A DNA stretch of 60,074 nt from JBJTIF01 sp046094825 (lineage in GTDB: Bacteria > Actinomycetota > UBA4738 > HRBIN12), in assembly GCA_046094825.1 (NCBI GenBank), contig JBJTIF010000006.1:1-60074 (forward strand), read 5' to 3'. The notes below the pieces were generated by a model. That model was given only the letters and a program-made list of their open reading frames with translations. It was not told the DNA's origin and did not search any database. Of this stretch, positions 27,254-35,811 are shown piece by piece (the stretch's first letter is position 1; every line of letters begins with the position of its first letter). The position numbers and the translations under genes were made by a program.

Positions 27254-27780
27254 TCCTCCTCGTCCTCCTCGCCTTCTCCTTCGGCGGCGCCGGGCCACGG
27301 CTTCGCGACGCGGCTCATGAGGGCGAAGTCCTTCCGCATCGGGAAGCCCTCGAACTGCTCGGGGAGCAGGAGCTTCACGGGCTCGGGATGCCCGACGACG
27401 TCGATGCCGAACATCTCCATGCACTCGCGCTCGTGCCAGTCCGCCGTCGGGTAGAGGTCGGAGATCGTCGCGATCGCCGGGGCCTCGCGGGGCAGGAGGA
27501 CCTTCACGCGAGCGCCGTGGTGGCGGGTCGTGGAGGCGAGGTGGGTCACGATCTCGAACCCATCGGCCTGCCGATCGACGACGGTCACGAAATCGCAGAA
27601 GTCGCACGCGAGCTCGGGGTCGTCGCGCAGGAACGCGATCGTCTCGTGGTACCGGGGTCCGGTCACCCGCACGACGGCGTGCCCGTGCTGCTCGTCGGCC
27701 TCGAGCAGCTCGTCGCCGAAGCGCGCGCGCAGCCGGGCCGCGATGTCAGGAGCCGACAGCGGGCGCGGCGTGCTTGCCAC
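27250..27780 (-). CDS. nuoC: Complex I subunit NuoC, second locus (no NuoD fused)
   Basis: The 176-residue protein has the NuoC signature YPTADWHERECMEMFGIDVV and GFPMRKDF. It ends in an acidic tail (GEGEEDEEE). It is a plain NuoC and not a NuoCD fusion, since the frame ends there. In complete complexes NuoC packs on NuoD at the base of the peripheral arm. Here NuoD is missing from the locus. Confidence 0.92.
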   Translation of the reverse strand: MASTPRPLSAPDIAARLRARFGDELLEADEQHGHAVVRVTGPRYHETIAFLRDDPELACDFCDFVTVVDRQADGFEIVTHLASTTRHHGARVKVLLPREAPAIATISDLYPTADWHERECMEMFGIDVVGHPEPVKLLLPEQFEGFPMRKDFALMSRVAKPWPGAAEGEGEEDEEE

Positions 27781-28261
27781 TCCACTTCTCCCTGATGTCC
27801 TCGTTCTTGATCTTCTCCTGGAGGAGCACGATCCCCTGGATCAGCGCCTCCGGGCGGGGCGGGCACCCCGGCACGTACACGTCCACGGGGACGATCTGGT
27901 CGACGCCCTTCGTCACCGAGTACGAGTCCCAGTACGGCCCGCCGCAGTTCGCGCACGAGCCCATCGAGATGACGTACTTCGGGTCAGGCATCTGGTCGTA
28001 CACCCGCTTCAGCGCCGGGGCCATCTTGTCCGTGAGCGTCCCGGCGACGACGAGGAGGTCCGCCTGCCGCGGCCCGTGCGCGAACGGGATGACACCGAGC
28101 CGCATGAAGTCGTGCTTCGAGGTCGAGGCGGCGATGAACTCGATCGCGCAGCAGGCGAGCCCGAAGTTCATCACCCACAGGGAGTAGCGGCGCCCCCAGT
28201 TCAGGAGGAACTTCACCGGCTGGATCGACGCGAGCGGCGTCTTCTCGGTGATCAGGCCCAC
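27746..28261 (-). CDS. nuoB: Complex I subunit NuoB (cluster N2), second locus
   Basis: From GTG 28261 the product has 171 residues. All four N2 ligands are present: the tandem pair in FGLACCAIEFIA, one in GSCANCGGPY and one in VPGCPPRPEA. The start overlaps nuoA by 10 bp and the end overlaps nuoC by 35 bp. The N2 cluster donates to quinone, so this locus keeps the final electron step even without NuoD. Confidence 0.94.
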   Translation of the reverse strand: MGLITEKTPLASIQPVKFLLNWGRRYSLWVMNFGLACCAIEFIAASTSKHDFMRLGVIPFAHGPRQADLLVVAGTLTDKMAPALKRVYDQMPDPKYVISMGSCANCGGPYWDSYSVTKGVDQIVPVDVYVPGCPPRPEALIQGIVLLQEKIKNEDIREKWSGKHAAPAVGS

Positions 28262-28617
28262 CGGAGCACCCCCTTGCGCCACGCGTAGAGGAGCCCGGTC
28301 GCGAGGATCGCGATGAAGACGACCATCTCGATCACCGCCTGCCAGCCGAGGCTCTCGAAGACGCGGGCCCACGGGAAGAGGAACACGGCCTCGACGTCGA
28401 AGATCACGAAGAGGAAGCCGTAGACGTAGTACCGGACCTGGCTCTGCGCCCACCCCTCGCCGACGGGGTCGATCCCGCACTCGTAGGTCGTGAGCTTCGC
28501 CGGGAGCGGTCGCCGGGGGGCGATGAGCCGCGCGGCGAGGAAGGCGACCCCGACGAGGCCCGCGCCCGCGATGAGCACGGCGAGCACGACGGCGTAGGAC
28601 TCGAGGTACGGCGTCAT
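28252..28617 (-). CDS. nuoA: Complex I subunit NuoA, second locus
   Basis: The 121-residue, three-helix protein contains the loop TTYECGIDPVGEGWAQSQVR and FVIFDVEAVFLFPWARV, the NuoA signature. It is the first gene of the second complex I set. Its ATG overlaps the prenyl synthase stop by 4 bp (ATGA), so the set has no promoter of its own visible here and depends on upstream transcription. Confidence 0.94.
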   Translation of the reverse strand: MTPYLESYAVVLAVLIAGAGLVGVAFLAARLIAPRRPLPAKLTTYECGIDPVGEGWAQSQVRYYVYGFLFVIFDVEAVFLFPWARVFESLGWQAVIEMVVFIAILATGLLYAWRKGVLRWA

Positions 28618-29654
28618 CCGGTCGTCTCCCCCACGGTCGGGCGGAGTCTATCGGCCCCTCCCGCCTCCGCACCGCACCGGGACGCGAGGAACCGCGCGAG
28701 GTCGCCGAGCGCCCGGGTCGCGACCCCCGCGGGGAGGCGCTCGGCGAGGGCGACGGCCCGCTCCACCTCGGCCGAGACGGCGCGGCGGGCGTCGCCCAGG
28801 ACGGCCTCGGATCGCACGATCTCGAGCGCCCGATCCCTCCGCGGCCCCTGCGGCGGAGCGTCCCGGAGCAGGTCGGCGAGTTCGGCCCCGTCCGGACCGC
28901 GGAGCCCGAGCAGGACCGGGAGGGTGTAGACGCCCTCGTCGAGGTCGACGCCGGGTTCCTTGCCGAGGACCTCCGCCGAGGCGGTGAGGTCCATGATGTC
29001 GTCGGAGAGCTGGAAGGCCATCCCGAGCGCCTCGCCGAAGGCCTCGAGCGTGTCGAGGTGCTCCCGGGGCGCGTCGGAGACCATGCCCCCGAGCCGACAC
29101 GACGTCGCGGTGAGCACCGCCGTCTTGCGACGGATGATCTCGAGGTACGCCTCGGTGGACTGCTCGATCCGCCCCGACGCCTCCACCTCGCGGATCTGAC
29201 CGTCGCAGAGCGTCGCGATCGTCCGCGCGAGGAGCGCCGAGATGTCCGTCCCGAGCTCGGTCGAGATCTCGGAGGCCCGGGCGAAGAGGTAGTCCCCCGT
29301 GAGGATCGCCACCGTGTTCGACCAGCGAGCGTTCACGCTCGGCGTGCCGCGCCGCGAGTCCGCCTCGTCGATCACGTCGTCGTGGTACAGCGTCGCGAGG
29401 TGGACGAGCTCGATCGCGACCGCGCCGGGGACGAGCCGGGGATCCGTCGGATCGCCGACGTAGCCGGACAGGAGCACGAGCATCGGTCGGAACCGCTTGC
29501 CGCCGGCGGCGAGGAGGTACTGCGAGGTCTCGGCGAGGAGCCCCGCGTCGGCGCGTACCGCCTTCTCGAGCGCCGTCTCGACCTCCTCGAGCCGCGCGCG
29601 GACGTCGCGCTCGAGCACCGGGTCGGGCGACGCGAGGCCGGGGAGCGTCACCAT
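28614..29654 (-). CDS. Long-chain polyprenyl diphosphate synthase
   Basis: The 346-residue enzyme has GGKRFRPMLVLLSG, the first Asp-rich motif in LYHDDVIDEADSRRG and the second in QLSDDIMDLTAS. The residues before the first motif are small (HLATLYHDD), consistent with a long chain product as in heptaprenyl to decaprenyl synthases. Such enzymes make the side chain of menaquinone. The gene lies exactly between the two complex I loci and overlaps both neighbours, so menaquinone side-chain supply and complex I are cotranscribed. Chain length is not provable here. Confidence 0.88.
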   Translation of the reverse strand: MVTLPGLASPDPVLERDVRARLEEVETALEKAVRADAGLLAETSQYLLAAGGKRFRPMLVLLSGYVGDPTDPRLVPGAVAIELVHLATLYHDDVIDEADSRRGTPSVNARWSNTVAILTGDYLFARASEISTELGTDISALLARTIATLCDGQIREVEASGRIEQSTEAYLEIIRRKTAVLTATSCRLGGMVSDAPREHLDTLEAFGEALGMAFQLSDDIMDLTASAEVLGKEPGVDLDEGVYTLPVLLGLRGPDGAELADLLRDAPPQGPRRDRALEIVRSEAVLGDARRAVSAEVERAVALAERLPAGVATRALGDLARFLASRCGAEAGGADRLRPTVGETTG

Positions 29655-31090
29655 CGGATCACCGAGGCGGCGCGGACGATGTCGAGGACCGGGCCCGGGA
29701 GCACTCCGAGGGCGACCGTCACGAATGCGGTGGCGGCGACGGCCGCGCGGAGCGCGGGCGTCGCCGCCGGGGACGCGGAGGCCTCGTCGGGTTCCTCCAT
29801 GTACATCCGGACGAGGACGCGGAGGTAGAAGAACGCCGACGCGACGCTCGCGAGGACGCCGACGAGGACCAGCCAGATCATCCCCGCGTCGACGGCCGCG
29901 CGGAACACCTGGAGCTTCGCGACGAACCCGGCCATCGGCGGGATCCCCGCCATCGACAGGAGGAACACCGTGAGGAGCGCGGCGAGGAGCGGATCGCGAC
30001 GGGCCAGCCCGCGGAACGCCGCGAGATCGCTGCGCTCCTCGGAACGCCCCTGGACGAGGAGGACGACGCCGAACGCCCCGAGGACCATCCCCGCGTACGC
30101 GACGAGGTAGAAGAGGGCCGCGGACATGCCCGTCTGGCCGGTCGCGACGAGGCCGGTGAGGATGAAGCCCGCGTGCGCGACGCTCGAGTACGCGAGCATG
30201 CGCTTCACGTCGGTCTGGGCGATCGCGAGGACCGATCCCACGACGATGGAGAGCGCCGCGATCCCGGCCACGATCGGCGTCCAGTCCCACGCGAGCGGCT
30301 GCAGGCCGACGTGGAACGTCCGCGCGAGGGCGGCGAACGCGGCGACCTTCGTGCCGGCGGCCATGAACGCGGTCACGGGCGTCGGCGCGCCCTCGTACAC
30401 GTCCGGCGTCCACATGTGGAACGGCGCCGCGCCGACCTTGAACGCGAACCCCACGGCGAGGAGCAGCACGGCGAGGAGTCCGAGGGCGCGGACCCCGGCG
30501 TCGCCGCCGGAGATCGCGGCGGCGACGCCGGCGAGTCGCGTGGTCCCCGCGGCGCCGTAGGCCATCGCGACGCCGAAGAGGAAGAACGCGGAGGAGAACG
30601 ACCCGAGGAGGAAGTACTTCAGGGCCGCCTCCGAGGCGCCGAGCCGCGCACCGAGTCCGGTGAGCACGTAGAGCGCGAGCGAGAGGATCTCGAGCGCGAG
30701 GAAGACGACGATGAGGTCGGTCGCCGACCCGATGAGCGTCATCCCGAACGTCGCGAACAGGACGAGCGCGCCGAACTCCGGTCGCAGGCGCTCCCCCTCC
30801 TGGTGGTGCGCGAACGCGAGCCCGAGCCCCGCGGCGGCGAGCACGACGAGCCGGACGACGATGCCGAATCGGTCCGACGCGACCGCGCCCGCGAGCACCG
30901 CCCCGCCGTCGGCGCCGTCCCAGCGCAGGACCGCGACCCCGGCCGCGAGCGCGAGACCGACCCCGGCGGCGCCGACGAGCGCGCCGCTCGAGGGACGTCG
31001 CGGCAGGACGCCCGCGATGAGGACCCCGATCGCGAACGCGAGGAGCACGAGTTCGGGAGCGATCGGCCCGAGCGCGATCGAGGGCGTCAC
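29648..31090 (-). CDS. nuoN: Complex I subunit NuoN, first locus
   Basis: The 480-residue antiporter-like subunit starts with GTG 31090 overlapping nuoM by 4 bp. It has KYFLLGSFSSAFFLFGVAMA, FKVGAAPFHMWTPDVYEGAP and MLAYSSVAHAGFILTGL. It ends the complete nuoA-N series and its stop overlaps the prenyl synthase start. Helix pattern and Lys residues of the proton channel are kept. Confidence 0.94.
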   Translation of the reverse strand: MTPSIALGPIAPELVLLAFAIGVLIAGVLPRRPSSGALVGAAGVGLALAAGVAVLRWDGADGGAVLAGAVASDRFGIVVRLVVLAAAGLGLAFAHHQEGERLRPEFGALVLFATFGMTLIGSATDLIVVFLALEILSLALYVLTGLGARLGASEAALKYFLLGSFSSAFFLFGVAMAYGAAGTTRLAGVAAAISGGDAGVRALGLLAVLLLAVGFAFKVGAAPFHMWTPDVYEGAPTPVTAFMAAGTKVAAFAALARTFHVGLQPLAWDWTPIVAGIAALSIVVGSVLAIAQTDVKRMLAYSSVAHAGFILTGLVATGQTGMSAALFYLVAYAGMVLGAFGVVLLVQGRSEERSDLAAFRGLARRDPLLAALLTVFLLSMAGIPPMAGFVAKLQVFRAAVDAGMIWLVLVGVLASVASAFFYLRVLVRMYMEEPDEASASPAATPALRAAVAATAFVTVALGVLPGPVLDIVRAASVIRW

Positions 31091-32595
31091 GGCGTCGCCT
31101 CCCCCGCGAGCGCCGCGACGGGGGCCTCCTCCGTGACCCGCTCGACGACGGCCGCCGAGGTCGGCGCGATCCGCTCGAGCAGGGGCTTCGGGTACACGCC
31201 GAAGACGAGGAGGAGCGCGAGCACCGGCGCGAGGAGCGCCGCCTCGCGCACGGAGAGGTCGGGATGCGCGGCCTGGCCCACGGGCGGCTCGCCCTGCGCC
31301 ATCCGCTGGTAGGCCCACAGCAGGTAGATCGCCGCGAGGACGACCCCGGCGGCGGCGAGCGCTCCGAGGAGACGGTTCGTCGCGAGCGTGCCGACGATGA
31401 CGAGGAACTCCCCGACGAAGTTGTTCAGCCCGGGCAGGCCGAGGGACGAGAGCGACGCGACGAGGAAAGCCGCGGACAGGAGCGGCATCGTCGTCGCCGT
31501 CCCGCCGAGCTCGCCGAGTTCCCGCGTGTGCGTCCGCTCGTACACCATGCCGACGAGGAGGAAGAGCGCGCCCGTCGACAGGCCGTGGTTCACCATCTGG
31601 AGCACGCCGCCCGTCATCCCCTGTTCGGTGAACGCGAAGACGCCGAGCACGACGAACCCGAGGTGCGAGACGGACGAGTACGCGATGAGGCGCTTGAGAT
31701 CGGTCTGCGCGATGGCGACGACCGCCCCGTAGAGGATCCCGATGACCGCGAGCACCTGGATCGCGGTCCCGAACGCCCGGGAGGCCTCGGGGAACAGCGC
31801 GAGGTTGAAGCGGATCAGGCCGTAGCCGCCGAGCTTCAGGAGGATCGCGGCGAGGACGACCGACCCGGCGGTCGGCGCCTCCGTGTGCGCGTCGGGGAGC
31901 CACGTGTGGAGCGGAAAGAGCGGCACCTTCACCGCGAACGCGACGAAGAAGCCCACGAAGAGCCAGCGGGCGGTCGCCGTCGGGAGGTCGAGCGTGGCGA
32001 GGTCGCGGACGTCGAACGACGGCCCGCCAGGGAGCGCTCCCGAGTGCTGGTAGAGCACGAGGATCGACGCGAGGAGGAACGCCGAGCCGAACATCGTGTA
32101 GAGGAAGAACTTCACGGCCGCGTACACGCGACGGCCGTAGCCCCACACGCCGATGAGGAGGTACATCGGGAACAGGAGTGCCTCGAAGAAGAGGAAGAAC
32201 AGGAGGAGGTCGAGCGCGAGGAACGCCCCGATGCACGCGGTCTCGAGCAGGAGCAGCGCGGCGAGGAAGAGCGGCACGCGCGTCGCCACCTTCCATGAGG
32301 CGAGGATCGCGATCGGCGTGAGGAACGTCGTGAGCGCGACGAGGAAGATGCTCACCCCGTCCACCCCGAGGAGGTACTGCACGCGGGGCGAGGAGATCCA
32401 CGTCGCGCGCTCGACGAGCTGGAAGCCGTCGACGGCCGGGTCGAAGCGGCCGAGGAGCCCGAGGGAAGCGAGGAAGGCGAGGAGCGACGCGCCGAGCGCC
32501 ACCCACCGTGCCACGTCGTCCGGGATCCGGCGCCACGCGAGGAGGACGGGGACGCCGAGGAGCGGCAGGAACGTCACGAGCGTGAGCCACCTCAC
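31087..32595 (-). CDS. nuoM: Complex I subunit NuoM, first locus
   Basis: The 502-residue membrane subunit contains LLFFLFFEALLFPMYLLIG, KVPLFPLHTWLPDAHTEAPT and KRLIAYSSVSHLGFVVLG. GTG 32595 overlaps the nuoL stop by 4 bp. It is the middle antiporter unit of the proton-pumping arm. Confidence 0.95.
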   Translation of the reverse strand: MRWLTLVTFLPLLGVPVLLAWRRIPDDVARWVALGASLLAFLASLGLLGRFDPAVDGFQLVERATWISSPRVQYLLGVDGVSIFLVALTTFLTPIAILASWKVATRVPLFLAALLLLETACIGAFLALDLLLFFLFFEALLFPMYLLIGVWGYGRRVYAAVKFFLYTMFGSAFLLASILVLYQHSGALPGGPSFDVRDLATLDLPTATARWLFVGFFVAFAVKVPLFPLHTWLPDAHTEAPTAGSVVLAAILLKLGGYGLIRFNLALFPEASRAFGTAIQVLAVIGILYGAVVAIAQTDLKRLIAYSSVSHLGFVVLGVFAFTEQGMTGGVLQMVNHGLSTGALFLLVGMVYERTHTRELGELGGTATTMPLLSAAFLVASLSSLGLPGLNNFVGEFLVIVGTLATNRLLGALAAAGVVLAAIYLLWAYQRMAQGEPPVGQAAHPDLSVREAALLAPVLALLLVFGVYPKPLLERIAPTSAAVVERVTEEAPVAALAGEATP

Positions 32596-34475
32596 GTGAG
32601 CCGCACCCCCACGTAGATGCCGAGGACGACCGCTCCGAGGAGGACCGCGAGCGCGTACGAGCGGACGAACCCGGTCTGGAGGCGGCGGCCGCGCTCCGCG
32701 AGGTCGGCGACGACCGCGCCCGTCCCATCGACGATCCGATCGACGATGCCGCGATCGATCGCACGGGCGGAGAACCGCGCGACGGCGGTCGACGGCGCGA
32801 CGACGAAGCGCGCGTAGGCGCGGTCGACGTACCCACCGGCCTCGAGGAACCGGTGGAACGGTGCGTTGCGCTCGCGCCGGGCGAGCCAGTCGACCCGTCC
32901 GGATCCGTAGACCCACCACGCGGCCGCGAGTCCGGCGCTCGCCACGACGAGGGAGATGAGCGTGAGCCCGAGCTCGGAGATCCCGTGCTCCGCCGCCTCG
33001 GCGACCTCGCCGAGGGACGGTGCGAGGAACCGCGCGAGGAGGCCCTCGCGGGCCGTGAGACCGAGGAGGCCCCCCGCGGCCGACAGGACCGCGAGGACGA
33101 CGAGCGGCGCGGTCATGATCGCCGGCGACTCGTGGACCGGCGTGTCCGAGCGACGGCCCCCGGCGAAGGCGAGGGTCACGAGCCGCACGATGTAGAGCGC
33201 GGAGAGGAAGGCCCCCACGAGCCCGAGGACCCAGACGCCCGGCTGTCCGGCCTCGAAGGCCGCCGCGATGACCTGATCCTTGCTGAAGAACCCGGCGAAC
33301 GGCGGGAGGCCGGCGAGCGCGAGCGCACCGACGACCATCACGCTCGAGGTCACCGGTAGGAGGCCGCGGAGACCACCCATGCGCTTCACATCCGTCTCGT
33401 CGTGCATCGCGTGCATCACCGAGCCCGCCGAGAGGAACAGGAGCGCCTTGTAGAACGCGTGCGTGACGAGGAGGAAGATCGCCGCCGCGTAGGCCCGCAG
33501 GCCGAGGGCGAGGAACATGAACCCGAGCTGGCTGATCGTCGAGTACGCGAGCACGCGCTTGCTGTCGTCCTGGCCGAGCGCGGCGACCGCCGCGTAGAGC
33601 GCGGTGATGAGCCCGACGACGAGCACGACGGTGAGCGCGACGCCCGATGCCTCGAAGAGGACGTGCGTCCGGGCGACGAGGTAGACGCCCGCCGTCACCA
33701 TCGTCGCGGCGTGGATGAGCGCGGAGACCGGCGTCGGTCCCTCCATCGCGTCGGGCAGCCAGACGTGGAGGGGGACCTGGGCGGACTTCCCGATCGCCCC
33801 GCCGAACAGCAGGAGCGCGATCGCCGTGAGCGTCCCCGTCGGGACCGCGCCGTAGGTCGCCGGGTCGAGGATGGTCGTGAGGTCGAGGGACCCGAGCTGC
33901 AGGAACGCGAGGGCGATCCCGAGCATGAGGAAGGTGTCGCCGACGCGGGTCGTGACGAACGCCTTCTTCGCGGCCTCCGCGGCGCGGTGGCGCTCGAACC
34001 AGAAGCCGATGAGGAGGTACGAGCAGAGGCCGACGCCCTCCCACCCGAGGTAGAGGAGGAGGAGGTTCTCCGCGAGGACGAGGACGAGCATGAACCCGAC
34101 GAAGAGGTTCAGGTACGCGAAGAAGCGGGAGAAGCGGGGATCGCCCTCCATGTAGCCGATCGCGTAGACGTGGATCAGGCTGCCGACGCCGGTGACGACG
34201 AGGAGCATCGTGGCGGCGAGCGGGTCGAGCCGAAGGTCGACGCCGACCCGCAGTCCCCCGACCGCGATCCACTCGAAGACGCGCGCGACGAGGATCCGCT
34301 CCTCGGCCGGTCGCGCGACGAGGTCGAGGAGCGCGCCGACGGACAGGGCGAAGGACGCCGCCATGACCGCGACCGCGAGCCACCCCGCGCCGCGCCCGAA
34401 CCGACGCCCCGCGGCGAAGTTCACGGCGCCACCGAGGAACGGCAGGAGCGGTACGAGCCACAGGAGGTCGGTCAC
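32592..34475 (-). CDS. nuoL: Complex I subunit NuoL, first locus
   Basis: The 627-residue distal antiporter subunit contains YLGWEGVGLCSYLLIGFWFE, GGAIGKSAQVPLHVWLPDAM, PTPVSALIHAATMVTAGVYL and VLAYSTISQLGFMFLALG, plus the C-terminal lateral helix. It starts at GTG 34475, four bases after nuoK. It is roughly 30 residues shorter than the copy at 22950. Confidence 0.95.
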   Translation of the reverse strand: MTDLLWLVPLLPFLGGAVNFAAGRRFGRGAGWLAVAVMAASFALSVGALLDLVARPAEERILVARVFEWIAVGGLRVGVDLRLDPLAATMLLVVTGVGSLIHVYAIGYMEGDPRFSRFFAYLNLFVGFMLVLVLAENLLLLYLGWEGVGLCSYLLIGFWFERHRAAEAAKKAFVTTRVGDTFLMLGIALAFLQLGSLDLTTILDPATYGAVPTGTLTAIALLLFGGAIGKSAQVPLHVWLPDAMEGPTPVSALIHAATMVTAGVYLVARTHVLFEASGVALTVVLVVGLITALYAAVAALGQDDSKRVLAYSTISQLGFMFLALGLRAYAAAIFLLVTHAFYKALLFLSAGSVMHAMHDETDVKRMGGLRGLLPVTSSVMVVGALALAGLPPFAGFFSKDQVIAAAFEAGQPGVWVLGLVGAFLSALYIVRLVTLAFAGGRRSDTPVHESPAIMTAPLVVLAVLSAAGGLLGLTAREGLLARFLAPSLGEVAEAAEHGISELGLTLISLVVASAGLAAAWWVYGSGRVDWLARRERNAPFHRFLEAGGYVDRAYARFVVAPSTAVARFSARAIDRGIVDRIVDGTGAVVADLAERGRRLQTGFVRSYALAVLLGAVVLGIYVGVRLT

Positions 34476-34479
34476 CGCG

Positions 34480-34785
34480 TCACCACCGCAGCAGCGCAGC
34501 GTCGTCGACGTCGGCGGAGCGCCGCCGCCGGTACACGGAGACGATGATCGCGAGCCCGACGACGACCTCGGCGGCCGCCACCACCATCGAGAAGAACGCG
34601 AGGACCTGGCCGGTGAGGTTCCCGTGCATCCGGGAGAACGTCACGAGCGCGAGGTTCACGGCGTTCAGCTGGAGCTCGATCGACATGAACATGAGGAGCG
34701 CGTTGCGCCGCAGCAGGACGCCCAGGGAGCCGACGGCGAACAGCGCAGCGGAGACGACGAGGAAGTACGCGATCGGCGTCCTCAC
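34480..34785 (-). CDS. nuoK: Complex I subunit NuoK, first locus
   Basis: The 101-residue three-helix protein has the conserved Glu in FMSIELQLNAVNLALVTFSR and VVAAAEVVVGLAIIV. It overlaps nuoJ by 4 bp. The C-terminal AALLRW is near-identical in style to the second copy. Confidence 0.93.
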   Translation of the reverse strand: MRTPIAYFLVVSAALFAVGSLGVLLRRNALLMFMSIELQLNAVNLALVTFSRMHGNLTGQVLAFFSMVVAAAEVVVGLAIIVSVYRRRRSADVDDAALLRW

Positions 34786-35327
34786 GGGGCCGCGCCCTCC
34801 CCTCCGACCGACGTCGCGGGCTCCCGCCGCGCGAGGACCATCGCGGCGATCGCCGCGACGATGAGGAGCACGGACGTCACCTCGAAGGGGAAGAAGTACG
34901 ACCGGAAGAGCACGTCGGAGAGCGCCTGTGGGTTGCCCCCCTCGTTCGCGGCGAACTCCGCCGGGACGCGCGTCGCGAACCCGACACCGGCACGGATCGC
35001 GAGGACGAGCTCCGCGACGAACCCGACGCCGAGGAGGAGCGCGATCGGGCGTTGCCCTCGGAGGCGCTCGACGAGCGACTCGTGGCGATCGACGCCGAGG
35101 AGCATGATCACAAAGAGGAAGAGCACCATGATCGCCCCCGCGTACACGATGATCTGCACCGCGAAGAGGAACGGCGCGCCGAGCACGAGGTAGAAGACGG
35201 CGATCGTGAAGAAGTTCACGACGAGGAAGAGCGCGGCGTGGACCGCGTTGCGCTGGACGAGCATCGCGATCGCCGAACCGATCGAGATCGGCGCGAAGAC
35301 CCAGAACACGAGGTTGTCGAGCGGCAC
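34782..35327 (-). CDS. nuoJ: Complex I subunit NuoJ, first locus
   Basis: The 181-residue membrane protein has AALFLVVNFFTIAVFYLVLG and VQIIVYAGAIMVLFLFVIML, the latter the usual helix 3 region. A long extracytoplasmic loop follows helix 4. It lies one base after nuoI and overlaps nuoK. Confidence 0.92.
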   Translation of the reverse strand: MPLDNLVFWVFAPISIGSAIAMLVQRNAVHAALFLVVNFFTIAVFYLVLGAPFLFAVQIIVYAGAIMVLFLFVIMLLGVDRHESLVERLRGQRPIALLLGVGFVAELVLAIRAGVGFATRVPAEFAANEGGNPQALSDVLFRSYFFPFEVTSVLLIVAAIAAMVLARREPATSVGGEGAAP

Positions 35328-35328
35328 C

Positions 35329-35811
35329 TCAGGCCTCCCCGGTGCCCGGCGCGGTCCCGAGCGGCAGCGGCGGCTCGAGGAGCTCCGCCTTCGTGAGGAT
35401 CGCCTCGGTGCGTTCGCGGTACGCCATCTCGTAGACGCTCGTCATCGTGAGCGCCCGCGTCGGACAGGCCTCGACGCAGAAGCCGCACATGATGCAGCGC
35501 AGGTAGTTGATCTGGTAGTCCTTCGCGTACCGCTCGCCCGGCGACACCGGCGCCGCCGGATCGTTGTCGGCACCCTCGACCCAGATCGCATCCGCGGGGC
35601 ACGCGTACGCGCAGAGCTCGCACCCGATGCACTTCTCGAGCCCGTCGGGGTGGCGGTTCAGGAGGTGCCGCCCGATGTGCGACCGGGGCGGCGGCGGGAC
35701 GATCTCGTCCGGGTAGCGCTCGGTGACGTCGGGACGGAACACGTGCCGGAACACCGTCGCCATCCCCCGCAGGAGCGCGAGGACCGGACCCGTCGGGAGG
35801 GCTTCGCTCAT
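35329..35811 (-). CDS. nuoI: Complex I subunit NuoI (2[4Fe-4S]), first locus
   Basis: The 160-residue protein has CIGCELCAYACPADAIWVEG and CIMCGFCVEACPTRALTM, which bind clusters N6a and N6b. The ATG at 35811 overlaps nuoH by 4 bp. Electrons reach it from NuoG and leave to NuoB. Size is normal for the family. Confidence 0.95.
   Translation of the reverse strand: MSEALPTGPVLALLRGMATVFRHVFRPDVTERYPDEIVPPPPRSHIGRHLLNRHPDGLEKCIGCELCAYACPADAIWVEGADNDPAAPVSPGERYAKDYQINYLRCIMCGFCVEACPTRALTMTSVYEMAYRERTEAILTKAELLEPPLPLGTAPGTGEA

Noticed and set aside
27250..27780. A NuoC-NuoD fusion that would supply the missing NuoD
   Set aside because: The frame ends after 176 residues with an acidic tail, and nuoH starts inside its last codons.
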